The notes under the pieces were generated by a model. It made no database searches, was not told the DNA's origin, and was given only the letters and a program-made list of their open reading frames with translations. Shown here piece by piece: positions 1-10,688 of a DNA stretch of 64,000 nt. How positions within the stretch are numbered: the first letter of the stretch is position 1; each line of letters opens with the position of its first letter. A program made the translations under genes and the position numbers. Origin of the DNA: Podocnemis expansa (taxonomy: Eukaryota > Chordata > Testudines > Podocnemididae); contig ML682038.1 in the NCBI GenBank assembly GCA_007922195.1, positions 2,698,078-2,762,077 on the forward strand. Reading direction: 5' to 3'.

Positions 1-55
1 GGGGGGGGGAGGGGGAGCGCAGCAAGCAACAGAAGTTGCTCAGCTGCCCTTAGAG

Positions 56-155
56 CAGGGGTACTCAAACGGCCAAATAGGCCACTGTCGTGGTCCACCG
101 GAAACCTCTTTGCGGTCTGGATTGTGGACCGCGGGCCACCATTGGAGTACCCCTG
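56..155. mobile_element. Short hAT-like non-autonomous DNA transposon
   Basis: Terminal inverted repeats read CAGGGGTACTCAAAC on the left and a complementary GGAGTACCCCTG on the right. The 100-bp interior is itself partly self-complementary (a GTGGTCCACCGG... block faces TGTGGACCGCGGG). The 8 bp outside each end (CCTTAGAG / TTTTAAAG) agree at 5 of 8 positions and differ only by transitions, consistent with a decayed 8-bp hAT target duplication. No coding capacity. Confidence 0.6.
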
Positions 156-434
156 TTTTAAAGTAACATTTGAATGAAGTGACTTGCTTTCTAAACAAAA
201 TGTATTAAAATAAATGATTATATGGGACACAGAAGTCAATAATTACACTGATGCTAGACTATCTAAAGGGCATCTCAGAATCCATTACCCTTATTTTAGC
301 AATTTAACACAAAGATAAATAATTCTGTCTGGAAACTTTAAGTACAAAAACTAAACTCCGGAGAATTTTTATCTCCTATTTTTTCCATATTCAGGTGGTT
401 ATCCCAGAAGGCCCGGGTCATGTAACACAAAGGG
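156..434. other. Unassigned AT-rich spacer
   Basis: AT-rich sequence between the first hAT miniature and the CR1 relic. I see no gene, RNA or repeat that I can name. Confidence 0.4.
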
Positions 435-1705
435 TTTCTACAGGTATGCTATTAAAAAGAAGGTCAGGAAAAGTGTGGGACCCTAACATAATGGGGGGAG
501 GCAACCTAGTGACAGAAAATATGGAAAAAACTCAAGTACTCAGGTTATTTTTGGTTCTATCTTCACTGACACAGTCAGCTTCCAGACTTCTGCACTGGGC
601 AGCACAGAATGGAGAGGAGCTGATCAACCCTCTTTGATGAAAGAACAGGGTTAAGGCTACTTAGAAAAGCTGGACATGCACAAATCCCATGGGGCCAGAT
701 GCAGTGCATCTCAGGATGCTGAGGAAGTTGTCTGCTGTGACTGCAGAGCCATTGGCCATTATCTTTGAAAACATGTGATGACTGGAGGAGGTCTCAAATG
801 ATTGGAAAAAAGTAAATATAGTGGTCAGCTTTGAAAAGGGGAAGAAGGATCTGAGGACCTACAGGTTGATCAGCCTCACTTCAGCCCCTAGAAAAATTAT
901 GAAGCAGGTCCTCAAGGAATTTTGAGGCACTTGGAAGAGAAAAGGGTGATCAGGAACAGTCAGCATGGATTTACCAAGGGCAAATCATGGCTGACCAACC
1001 TGATGGCCTTCTATGATAGGATGACTGACTCTGTGGATGTGGGGAAAGTGGTGAGATGTGATATACTTTATCTTTAGCAAAGTTTTTAATAGGGTCTCCC
1101 ACAGTATTCTTATCATCAAGATGAAGTAGTATGGGTTTGATGAATTAACTATACGGAAGATAGAAAGATGGCTGGATAATTGGGCAAAATGGACAGTAAT
1201 CAATGGCTTGATAAGTAGTCAGCAGCCAGGTATAAGCAGAGTGCCCACAGATCGGTTTTGTTCAACATATTCATTAATGATATGGAGGATGGGGTGGATT
1301 GCACTCCCAGCAAATTCGCAGATGACACTAAGCTGGGGGGAGTGGTATATACACTGGAGGGCAGGGATAGGGTACAGAGTGACCCAGATAAATAAGAGGA
1401 TTAGGCCAAAAGAAACCTCATGAGATTCAACAAGGACAAGTGCAGAGTCCTGCACTTAGTATGGAAGAATCCCATGCACTGCTACAGACTAGGTACCAAC
1501 TGGCTAGGCAGCAAGTCTGCAGAAAAGAACTGGGGGTGCCAGTGGACAAGAAACTGCATACAAGTCAATGGTGTGCCCTTACTGCCAAGAAAGCTAATTG
1601 CACATCAGGCTGCGTTGTTAGGAACACTGCCAGAATATCAAGGCAGTGATTATTCCCCTTTATTCGGCATTGGCTATTCTGCCAAGTTTTGGGTCCTTGT
1701 AGTTG
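435..1705 (+). pseudogene. CR1 LINE fragment, reverse-transcriptase part, broken
   Basis: Conceptual translation in shifting frames follows the CR1 (chicken repeat 1) non-LTR reverse transcriptase. A QHGFTKGKS segment lies near 960-1000. An FNIFINDMEDG stretch followed by FADDTKLGG (the catalytic YxDD region, with F for Y) lies at about 1259-1340. An LMRFNKDKCRVLHL block follows at about 1417-1460. Many stops and frameshifts are present, so it is dead. Both the 5' part of the element and its 3' UTR are missing; homology fades near 1700. CR1 normally encodes ORF1 and an endonuclease-RT ORF2 and mobilises by target-primed reverse transcription. Confidence 0.85.
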
Positions 1706-2440
1706 GGTAAAGCAATTGCCCTCCAGCTGTGAGGCTGTTGGTGGCCAGCACTCCCCTTGCTGGCCTGAGGAGGCTCTGCCCAAAAGCTCTGCCTGGAACC
1801 AAAGAGGCAGGCCAAGGGAAAGGGAAGACTATATAAAGGAGAGAACCAGACAGCCAAAGGGGAGACAGAGAAGAGGTGTGGTCAAGCCAGGGGATCGCCC
1901 GCCCCAGGAGAGCCAAGGGGGTGACTGCTGGCATGATTTCCCTCTATATTCACCTCCCCCAAGCAAGGACCTGGAAAAGCTTGCCTCAGCAGAGTATCTG
2001 GATGAGGAAAACAAGCAGGACGCCCATGAGGACCTAGAGTTGTTTGAGGAGGAGTTGAAGATATTCAGAGCAAACAGCTCAGGCATTCTCACTTAAAAAC
2101 CTTCAAGTATTTATTAAGAGATGATTTATCTTGAGCAATTCTTCTTCCCTTCCTGTTTCCCTGACAGACTGCTGCTAAGTCAATGTATTCAGTTAACATC
2201 CCTATAACCAGGTCAACATACAATATTCATAAGTTGAAGAACAGCAACAGATCTAACAGTGTGTCCTGATTTTTACAGTTCAGGCTAACTTAGGGTTCAC
2301 AGCTCCAGTGGCTACATAGCTTCTGATTGTTGTTGGCAGCAAGCAGGAAATCAGGGGGGCTATCACTTCTTCCTCTTCCCTACTGGTTCCTTGTTTTGTG
2401 TTCCCCACTTCAAGAAATAGACTGATTTTTGGTTCTAGTT
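1706..2440. other. Unassigned stretch with an open frame and TATA-like box
   Basis: The + strand is open from 1689 to 2096 (135 codons) and ends in an acidic segment (EEELKIF). A TATATAAAGG box lies near 1830. The composition and box recall a retroelement terminal region, but I recognise no domain and see no repeat boundaries. I do not call this a gene. Confidence 0.25.
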
Positions 2441-2454
2441 AGTGTTATACAGTT

Positions 2455-3070
2455 CAGAGTATAGCAGATTGGAAATTTTCCAACACAACAATTTTATTGG
2501 AAAATACTGATTCAACAGAATTGAAATGTTTCATTGGGATGTGTTTATTCTGCTGAAACTTTTGGCAGAAATCAGATGGCCAGCCCACCTGCTTGCCAAG
2601 CTGGTTTGCTAAGTGGCTGGACCCCAAGGGTAGCCAGATCCCCATCTGCCTGTCTGGCAGGTGGACTGCTTGGTTTGCTGTCTTCTCAAGCTATCGACTC
2701 AGTTGGTGGCCTACTGCCTGACTTGATGGTTAATATGAGCCAGCTAGCCATTCAGTTCCTCATTTGCCTCCCTAGCTGGCCAACTGCCCAGCCCCCTGGC
2801 AGCTGGTGAGGCAGGCTTCCTGATATCTCAGCTAGCTCACTGACCACTTGACTGGCATGTGAGCTGCCTGGCTATCTTGGTGGGCAGCCAGTCAGCAGGC
2901 AAGCTGCTCACCTTCCCAGCTGGCAAATAAGCATATGCCAAAATGGAACCTTCTGTTTTATGGGAAATTCTGCTACATTGATGTCTTGTTCTAATACAAA
3001 ACAAAATGTTGACAACACAATTTCCAGCGAAATGGAAATTCCCCTTTCCAAGCAGGTCTAGTTCACAAAC
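2455..3070. repeat. Unclassified repeat with a CTGGC/GCTAGC-rich core
   Basis: The core (about 2575-2930) is built from short recurring words such as GCTGG, CTAGC and GGCAG. It is flanked by AT-rich arms that look loosely inverted: GGAAATTTTCC...ACAACA near 2471, and ACAACACAATTTCC near 3010. This resembles a miniature DNA transposon, but no clear target duplication was found and the family is unknown. Confidence 0.3.
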
Positions 3071-3734
3071 TTTGCTTCCATTTTGTGACCTTTTTGTCCC
3101 AATGGGCTTTCCTTTTTCATTGTTTGTGACCCTGCTGAACTTCAATGTCCATTGTGAACCTACACTTGGGATGGCTGATACCAGGTCTGCCATGCCTTTC
3201 GCGTGATGAACCTATGTCCAAAATGCACCAGCACACTTTTATTGTTCTTCCCCAGGAGGGAGCATATTGCTAATTGGTACTTCATATCAGGCCTTCTCTA
3301 ACCAGAGACATTAAGAAATATGTCTCAGACCTCACCTGTTAGATGTCACTATGAAGGCTTCATTTCCTCCTCACCCATTTTGTTGAATACTAAGAAGCTG
3401 CAATGTTCAGATACCTATTCTGGTCTACTGAGTCTGATGCTGATAATAGGCAACTTCACTGCTCTAAAATGAGCTGATACCTAAAGCACTTCCCAATATT
3501 AACCCAGAAGGCTAACTCTGCTATGGATGGTTGAGCTAAGCACCCCTTAAAAAAGTCTTTGATTGAAAGTTTTCACTCTCCAAAATCTGTCACTGGGAAT
3601 CCAAGCACATTAACTTCATCTTATCCTCATGCATCACTAGCTCTCCTGGCCTTGTTACCCCAAAAATTTGATCCCCAAAATCCAATCACTCAATTTATCA
3701 ATTTTCAGACTGTCCAGCAGTCTGGATGTAATTA
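3071..3734. other. Unassigned spacer
   Basis: Mixed-composition DNA with no credible long coding frame, no named repeat and no RNA gene that I can support. Confidence 0.35.
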
Positions 3735-5330
3735 CAATCTCAGGAGATAACCCAAATTAGGTTATTTCGCTTAAACGGACAAATATCCAAACCCTGGGAT
3801 AAATGTCCCAAGTTGGGGATTACAGCTAGAGCCCACTGATCAAGCACAGACTCACAAACAACAAAGATTCAGACCCAATAATTTGTTTTGATCAAAAGCG
3901 GCTTTATTGTAACATGTATTATAAGCACTGACTAAAGTGCTACTGTCTCTTTAAGAAAAAACACTACTTAACATCAAGCTTAAAAGCATTAAAATTACTC
4001 TAGGGAATTACAATATAAAGACACTGCTTAACTTATAACATATAAGCGCTATGGTTTATAGATACAATTAACACATAAAGGCAACACTTTAACTTATAAC
4101 TATAACACAAAGACAATGAGGTAATTAAAAGAACATTCAGCGAGTGAGGGCCAGTCACTGGCTGAATGGAGAGATCTCAATTCTTAATACTGCTCCTTCA
4201 GGTCTAACTCTGGGTTACTTGTCTCACTTAACTTAAATAAATTGCCTTAGAAAATTGCTTAGAAAGGGCTTAGGCTTCCCCTGATACTGTTCCCTATAGG
4301 CATTCCTCCCCTCTTTGGGACCCTTTTTGCTTACCCCAAAAGGTTGGAAAAGCTGCGCTGGGTTGTAGGGTCCTCAGGGAAACAGCAAGTAGGAGTTCAG
4401 GGAAAAGGAGATAGGGTAGGAGGCAAAAGAAAGGAAAAGGTGGGACAGTAGGGAAAAGAGCTGGCTATTCCGGTGGGCCTCGCACAGCTCTGGGCTGGTT
4501 GCCGTGGCAACGTGGCTTCGGAACACTCAGGGCAGGCTGGGGTAGCTGATAGACGAGCGGAGCTCAGGCGCGCGGTGGATCGGTCAGCGGCAGGCAGGCT
4601 GGAACACTGGACGAGTGGAGCTGGAACAGCGGCAGGCGGGCAGGCAAGCTGGAGAAGCCTCAAAGGCAGCAGAGCTCACGAACCTCTAGGCAGTACTTGG
4701 TTGGCTGCTTAGTTGTGAGAGCATGGAGAAGCCTCAAAGGCAGCGGAGCTCACAAACCTCTAGGCAGTACTTAGTTAGCTGCTCAGCTGTGAGAGCATCA
4801 AAGGCCCTTTAGAAGCCAGGCACAGAGACCCAGCTTCAAGGATAATGTCCTGAGTCGCCACTCAGAGACACAACCCTGTGCCTTTCAGAAACTAAGTCAG
4901 ACAATCAGCTCTCAGAAACTGAGTTAAACCCAGCTCTCAGAGCCTAAGTCCAGAACTTAGCTCTTAGGCTTGAGTGAGACTCCTAGTGCAGCAGTTAACA
5001 CAGCCAGAAGGCCATTGAAACCCAGTAAGGAGCAGGAGAGATCTCTGAAGAATTGCTCTGTCCACTGCCTTTTATTTGCAATTTCTGCCACGCCCAGTTT
5101 CTTCTTGACCAGTCACAAAAAGGTGAGTTCATCTTCCTCCAATTGAAGAAGGGCGACTTCATTGCTCATCTGCATATTGCATCATAAAAATCAATACTTT
5201 TGATGAGTCCTGCTGACAGGGGATGGATGCTTAAGATACTTGATGGGAGGGGGACTGAGTGAGTTCAAAAGTTCAGAGGCTTGCCTCCATCTTGACCTAC
5301 TTAGAATTTCCTGTTAAATCTGATAGTGGA
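3735..5330 (-). mobile_element. Possible LTR-type sequence, minus orientation
   Basis: On the minus strand an AATAAA signal (complement at 3903-3908) is followed by a TTGATCAAAAC/GTCTG-rich stretch resembling the R-U5 part of a retroviral or Gypsy LTR. Upstream on that strand lies a GC-rich segment (4430-4800) with a tandem duplication. No internal gag/pol coding sequence and no clear TG...CA ends were found. It may be a solo LTR or an unrelated repeat. Boundaries are guesses. Confidence 0.3.
4650..4797. repeat. 74-bp tandem duplication, two copies
   Basis: Unit 1 (4650-4723) and unit 2 (4724-4797) both begin TGGAGAAGCCTCAAAGGCAG and end GTGAGAGCA. They differ at only a handful of positions (for example CAGCAGAGC versus CAGCGGAGC, and CTTGGTTGG versus CTTAGTTAG). 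A recent local duplication within the putative LTR is the simplest reading. Confidence 0.85.
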
Positions 5331-5379
5331 GATATGTAACTTCCCCTTTATGATCTCTCCATTTTGTTTCTTGCTGAAT

Positions 5380-5600
5380 GCTCTTTTATTTATTTATTTA
5401 TCTGTTTAATTAATTATTTATTTTTTTAAACACTGTTAAATGATTGATTTATGAGTTCTTTACCCTTAATTACTGCATATTATGCCATTTTCTAGCTTTG
5501 CCATAAAACCTCTGCTAAATTGCCTTACCATTTCTTGCTCATATGGGTTTTTATATTTTCTTAGTAGTTTATTTATTTATTTATTTGTTTGTTTCTTTGT
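5380..5600. repeat. AT-rich (TTTA)n low-complexity tracts
   Basis: Runs of TTTA/TTTATT occur near 5382-5430 and again at 5565-5596, with AT-rich sequence between. No coding content. Confidence 0.7.
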
Positions 5601-5849
5601 GATACTAAAGAGAGGGCAAAAATCTCAGGCTACAGCCTACCTGTCAAAAGTGGCTCAGAAGCCTGATGTATAGAAGTTTTTCCCAGGAAAGGCAGTTAGA
5701 AGACTACTTCCAAGTCTGTTTCATCTTGATATGGTGGAAGACGCCACAACACCCAGGTCAGTGTTATCACTTCCTTCCCAAATGTCTACAACACAGTCTG
5801 AAATTTGTTCTGGAATATTTAAAAAAAAAAAAAAAAAAAAAAGTCCAGG

Positions 5850-6480
5850 GTCTTCTAAGGTAGCACATGCCGGGCAAGGAATTGTCAGTAAGATTGAAAA
5901 CTCCTACTGACTCTTCAACATCCTACAGTCCAAGCAATTGGAAAGTGGCCCTTGCTATCATTGAAGACATTCTGGAAACCACAAAGGACTTTTAGCTGAC
6001 TCTGGCACCCCTTCCACCCATTTCCAGTAAGACAGACTATTTCTACTAGCTCCCACAGCTGTTTTTGTATTTGTCACACCATCTGTGGTCTGGTATCCCA
6101 TAAAAGGTCAAGACAAGCTACTTATTTTAGCTCATCCTTTTTGATGAGGCAAAGGGCCTGGATCTCCAAGGTAGGAAGCTGTACTTCATATTCACACAAC
6201 CAATTACCCAGCTATCCTGGTAAAGTGTGACTTCGTGACTTGGAAAAAGCTGGCCTCTTTATATGATTAGCTGATTAAGGAGGCCAAAGTCATTATGATC
6301 AAAGGTCAGCAGGTCAAGAAATGCATACTCTGTGCCACTTACAATTTAGCAGAAATATCAGCAACGTCCATAGAAACAATTGTGAGCAAATGGAGACCTT
6401 CCTGGCCCCAAGCTTCCAGGTGGCTGATGGAGGAACAGAAACCAACTGAAAATCTACCATGTGTAATCTTTCACAAAGTT
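5850..6480 (+). pseudogene. Orphan DIRS gag-like fragment
   Basis: The + strand around 6295-6483 encodes an open 62-codon stretch containing IETIVSKWRPSWPQASRW and ENLP. The pattern resembles the segment of DIRS gag-type proteins that reads roughly 'VMRR-W-LQ-SG... DLPF'. Sequence upstream to about 5850 seems to belong with it but is frame-broken. No ITRs, RT or recombinase are attached, so it would be an orphaned, decayed piece. Recognition is by pattern memory only. Confidence 0.35.
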
Positions 6481-8316
6481 TAACTCTTTTTTTTTTGGGG
6501 GGGGGGGGGGTTGTAAAAGCTATTTATAAATTAATAAATGAAAATAGGGACTAAAAGGATCACCAGAAATCATGATAGTGGGAAAAGACTCTAAAACCCC
6601 TTTTCAGTCATAAAAGAAAACCAATTGAAAGACCTACAAAAGAAAATAAATATTAATAACATATATGATTAAATTGGTGTGGGTAATTTAATGTTATAAC
6701 ATAAAAAGTGCAAATTAAATCATGAGTATGCATTCCCATGGACCATGAAGTATACACAACAAATGGGGGAAGAAAAAGGTAAACAAGACATGCTAATTAA
6801 TTAAAATTCTTCTGTAAGGTTTCCAAAGAGGAGCCATGATTGGTTGTGTTTTCTGCTTCAGATGCCTGTGTGCTTTAAAAACAGAAACCAGTCCAGTACC
6901 AAGGAAAATCACTACATAAAAGGAGTAAAGCCCAACTATCAAAATCCTATTCAAAAGTGCTGTATGAATTCTATTTTCCTTTAAAATGTTAATTTTAAAT
7001 GAAGCTCCTCTGAATATTGACAAAATTTTCAAAGATGAAATTCTGTCCAAAAGTTCTATTTAACTGTGGCGTAAAATAAATGTTACTAAGGGAATATAAA
7101 CAAACACTATATGATGGAGTTTTATTTAATACAGCATTAACAGTCGTTCAAATGAATACAAATACTATGGTCTTGGAAATGTGTTGCTGGGTAATGAATT
7201 TTAAAATGAAAGCACAGAAAGACAGGAATATGATGCAAATTAAACTAATGTTAATATTAAAAAGAAAAAAACCCCAAAAGCTGTGTAATGTAGGCCTAGA
7301 TTGACTGAGGATTAGGACATGCACAAGGTCCCATATTTTGGGATATAGGATTAGGAAGGTAAATGAATCAGCCAGTTCAAAACAGAATGTCTGTACTAGC
7401 TAAAATATGGAGGAACACCAAGGAACCCTTTACAATGGACAAGATAACAATGGAGAACTTAAATGAAGAATTTAAAGATGAGGTAAGAGTAAGTAATGCC
7501 TGACAAGCACATGGACAGAGCATTGCTGCACAGGAATCAATTCCTACAGATAACCAACCCAATCCCAAAATATGCGATGCAATGAACAGTAAATATAATG
7601 CAATGTGTAAATTTAAATAAAGGAGAGATTTGCTGTGTTACTTTGGATGTGTGATGCATCCTGTATCTGTCGTCTACAGTTAAGCCTGATCAATTCAAGT
7701 GTAGTTTAAGAATATGCCAATAAAGGAACCTGAGTGACGAGAGTGGAGTTAAACTGAGTTTTTGGGGACTGAGTGGAAGAGATCTCAGGGTAACCTCAAC
7801 ACAATTATAGTACTCAGATCTGTTTACTGAGAGAAATAATTACATTTATGCAAAAGCTGAAGGACTCAAAAGTCATCTCTATTTCTCGGGCTAACATATG
7901 TCCTATTTGGGGCCTGTCCAACCATATAGATGAACTAGATGGTCGCCTAGGGTGCCAGGCTTTAAGGGACACCAAATTAGACAGAACTGAAATTTTCTTT
8001 CTCTTTTTGCAATCTGCCCCACAATGGAGAAGTGCTAGCAACAGATCCAGGGGCTGGATCTGTTGATGGCTCACTTTTCCATCACTGATTATTCAATTTA
8101 ATAAGCCATTTAACACTAATGCTTCCCTGATCTGCAAATCAACTGGGGCAGTTGCTCTGTTCAGGCTTTCGGATGCTAAGAAGGGCAGGCCACATTCCTT
8201 GTCATTAACAAACACAGGAAAGTAACACTCCTTCCATATCCCCCCCCCCCATACCTTCTCCCCCAGGCCCTAGCAGCCAGAGTGTATGCTACCGAAGTAC
8301 CAGACCAGATAAGTTA
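6481..8316. other. Unassigned AT-rich stretch
   Basis: It opens with ten T followed by fourteen G (6487-6510), then about 1.8 kb of AT-rich DNA with no recognisable gene or named repeat. A C10-type homopolymer lies near 8240. Short open frames here have no family features. Confidence 0.4.
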
Positions 8317-8522
8317 AGTTCTTCTTTGAGTGTTTGCTCACATCATTCAGTTACAGGTGCCTACGTGCTACAGTGCACGGTGGCTTAGAAAGTCTTTAAC
8401 CTTAGCGTGTCAGGTCAGGGCACATGGCCAATGCCTCCTCTGTGCCGCGAACACAGCTAAATAGCTGACCATGACCTTCACCCTCCCAGTTCCCTTTTCC
8501 GCCCTCAGCAACTGTTTCGGAT
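8317..8522. repeat. Left inverted terminal repeat of first DIRS element
   Basis: Includes GTTACAGGTGCCTACGTG and AGAAAGTCTTTAAC, whose reverse complements occur with few changes at 13999-14048. The match extends on through CAGGTCAGG...ATGGCCAATGCC and fades near 8522. Confidence 0.85.
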
Positions 8523-8576
8523 CAGCCAAAAACTTGCGCAAGCAAGTGCCTGTCACTCTTTTGTTCAAAAATTAAA

Positions 8577-10330
8577 ATGCTGGGCTTTAAACCATGGCAG
8601 ACATGTGCCAAAGCTTTTCCACTCGACAATCCTCACGAGAAATGCCTCATGTGCCTTGGTGAGTTGCACCTTGCAGTGAATTGCTCTGTTTGCCAGTTCT
8701 TTAAACATAGGACTCACAAGGACAGACAGCGGTGCTTACGCGCACTTGCGGAGGACCGCGCGCCCAACTCTGATGCTGCCTGAGCCACTAGCATTCCACC
8801 AACACCCCCAGCAACTCCTGTCCCACAGCTTGCCTGACACTGACCCCCAGTGCAGAGCTCAAAGCTGCGGTCGGCATCGTCTTCAGTACCAGCATGTCAC
8901 CGTTGGCCTCCATCCCCACATTCCCCCTCTTGTGAGCCAGGACCAGGACTCCCTTCAGTACCATCAACATCACGAGGCCTAGCAATGGTGCAGGCTCTGT
9001 TCCAAGACCCGGCTCCAGTACCGGCCAAGTAAGCTGGCTCCCACACCGAGATAGCGGTCAACGCAAGAATCCGCACCGCCATTGAGTCTGGTACTGTCGA
9101 GCCTCCGCTTGGTGTCGCTTAATGAAACCAATGATCACTATGATGGGCACTCCTATCGGCACTCGTTCCACAAGCCCTTGGTCCCATGCTCCCAGGGCCC
9201 TGGGAGACAGAGGTCCAGCTCATCCTCTTTGTCCTCTCCGACCTCCGTCTGTTCCCATGATTCTCCAAAAACCATCTCCGGTACCGAAGAATGGGCAGGT
9301 AAGCATAACTGAAAACACTCCCTGACACCCGGGCTGAGGAAGAAGACGGCCCCGACAACACCGGTATGGGCGCCACAGCCTGGTTCCTCCTGTGCTGCCA
9401 AGGCTTCCCAGGTGGGCAAGGCCGCTCTTCTCCGTGCCATACTGCAACCAGAGATTCTTTCAACAATTGGTCACACGAATGGCTGGACATGACGGCCGCT
9501 GAGAACTCACGCATTCAGTACTATCTCCACCCTGGTCCCCGGACTCCTCAGATATTTCTGATGATGAGCCTGACCCAGACTCTACACAGTGTAGTAGATC
9601 TCAGGCCCCTTCGTCCTCCCCAGACAAACACACCCCTCGCATATAAGGACGACTCCCACGCACAACAGGATTTACTCTGCTACATGGCAGTGAGCCTGAA
9701 CATAGAACTAGGGGTGGTCCAGGAGGAAACTGACCCCCTCTTTCACATCGGGGATGCTCTCCCACCAGTCAAGGTATCTGTTCCTCTTCATGAAGGGGTG
9801 TACAGAATCACCAGGGCGTGATGGCAGACCCCATTTTCAATTCCACCGGTGTCAAAAGCGGTGGATCACAAGTATCATTTGCATTCCTTTTCCAACACCC
9901 TATGCCGGGATCCCTGGTGGTGGACACAGTTAACCAGAAAGAGAGACAGGGCCAACTGGGCTCTACTCCCAAGAATAAAGAAGCCACAGAGCTTGACTTA
10001 CTAGGCAGAAATGTCTATGCCACCACAGCCCTACAGCTGCGTATCTCAAATCACCAAGCCCTTATGGTGAGATACATCTTTAACCTCTGGAGAGTTATGG
10101 AGGGATTTTGTGACCTTATCCCCAAGGACCGCCTCAGAGATTATGAGGCAAGGGTTGAAGAAGGGGCCTTGGCCTCCAACAATGCTGACAATGTCTACCT
10201 GGGACGCGTTGGACACAGCCTCACATACCATGGCATCCACCATGGTGATGAGCCATTCCACCTGGCTTCAGGGCTCAGGCCTGTCCCCACAGATGCAGCT
10301 TATCATTCAGGTCAATTTCCAAAAGGATAG
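8577..10330 (+). pseudogene. DIRS gag-like protein, frameshifted
   Basis: The first open piece (8577-8783, 68 codons) contains a CCHC zinc knuckle, C-X2-C-X4-H-X4-C (residues C23, C26, H31, C36), expected of a nucleic-acid-binding gag. Further pieces in other frames at 9366-9821 and 9818-10330 continue the family. The last contains TPKNKEATELDLLGRNVY and LQLRISNHQALMVRY, the conserved DIRS gag block. At least two frameshifts separate the pieces, and a Penelope-like fragment cuts the frame just after 10317. A gag-type tail with a glutamine-rich run (about 10560-10620) follows that insertion. Not functional. Confidence 0.75.
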
Positions 10331-10444
10331 CCATGTTAGTGTAGTCCAGCAAAAAAAGACAAGGAGTCGTGTGGCACTTAAAGACTAACATATTTATTTT
10401 TCACATGAGCTTTCGTGGGAGAAAATCCCACTTTGTCAGATGCT
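10317..10444 (-). mobile_element. Penelope-like terminal fragment inside DIRS gag
   Basis: It reads GGATAGCCATGTTAGTGTAG, then AAGGAGTCGTGTGGCACTT, AAGACTAACA, and CATGAGCTTTCGTGGGAGAA ...TCCCAC. This is the 3'-terminal repeat of the Penelope-like family seen throughout the window, in minus orientation. The minus strand carries the hammerhead-like segment (stem GTGGG/CCCAC followed by GAAA). It splits the DIRS gag frame, so it inserted after the DIRS element. Confidence 0.8.
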
Positions 10445-10688
10445 TCAAGGCCCTGACCTCTTTGCTGAGCCCACAGATGCTAAGCTGCATGGCATGAAAG
10501 ACTCAAAGCCATCCTCATATCGCTGGGAATGTATACCCCACAATCTGCCCGACACTCTATGAAACCTCATCAACTCTTGCAACAGCAGCTGCAGCAGTTA
10601 AAGCAGCAAGTTTAGATGCAGTTCTTTTTCTCGGTCCTACCAATACCCCCAACGACAACTCGGAGACTTAGATAAGGACAAGGCCAGC

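Noticed and set aside
1689..2096. 135-codon + strand open frame as a host gene
   Set aside because: No domain, no splice context, adjacent to a CR1 relic; kept only as an unassigned stretch.
2534..2809. 91-codon open frame rich in Ala, Leu and Ser
   Set aside because: It arises from recurring CTGGC/GCTAGC words in a low-complexity repeat core.
9119..9514. 131-codon minus-strand open frame inside the first DIRS
   Set aside because: It is antisense to the gag region and has no family match; probably a shadow of the coding strand.
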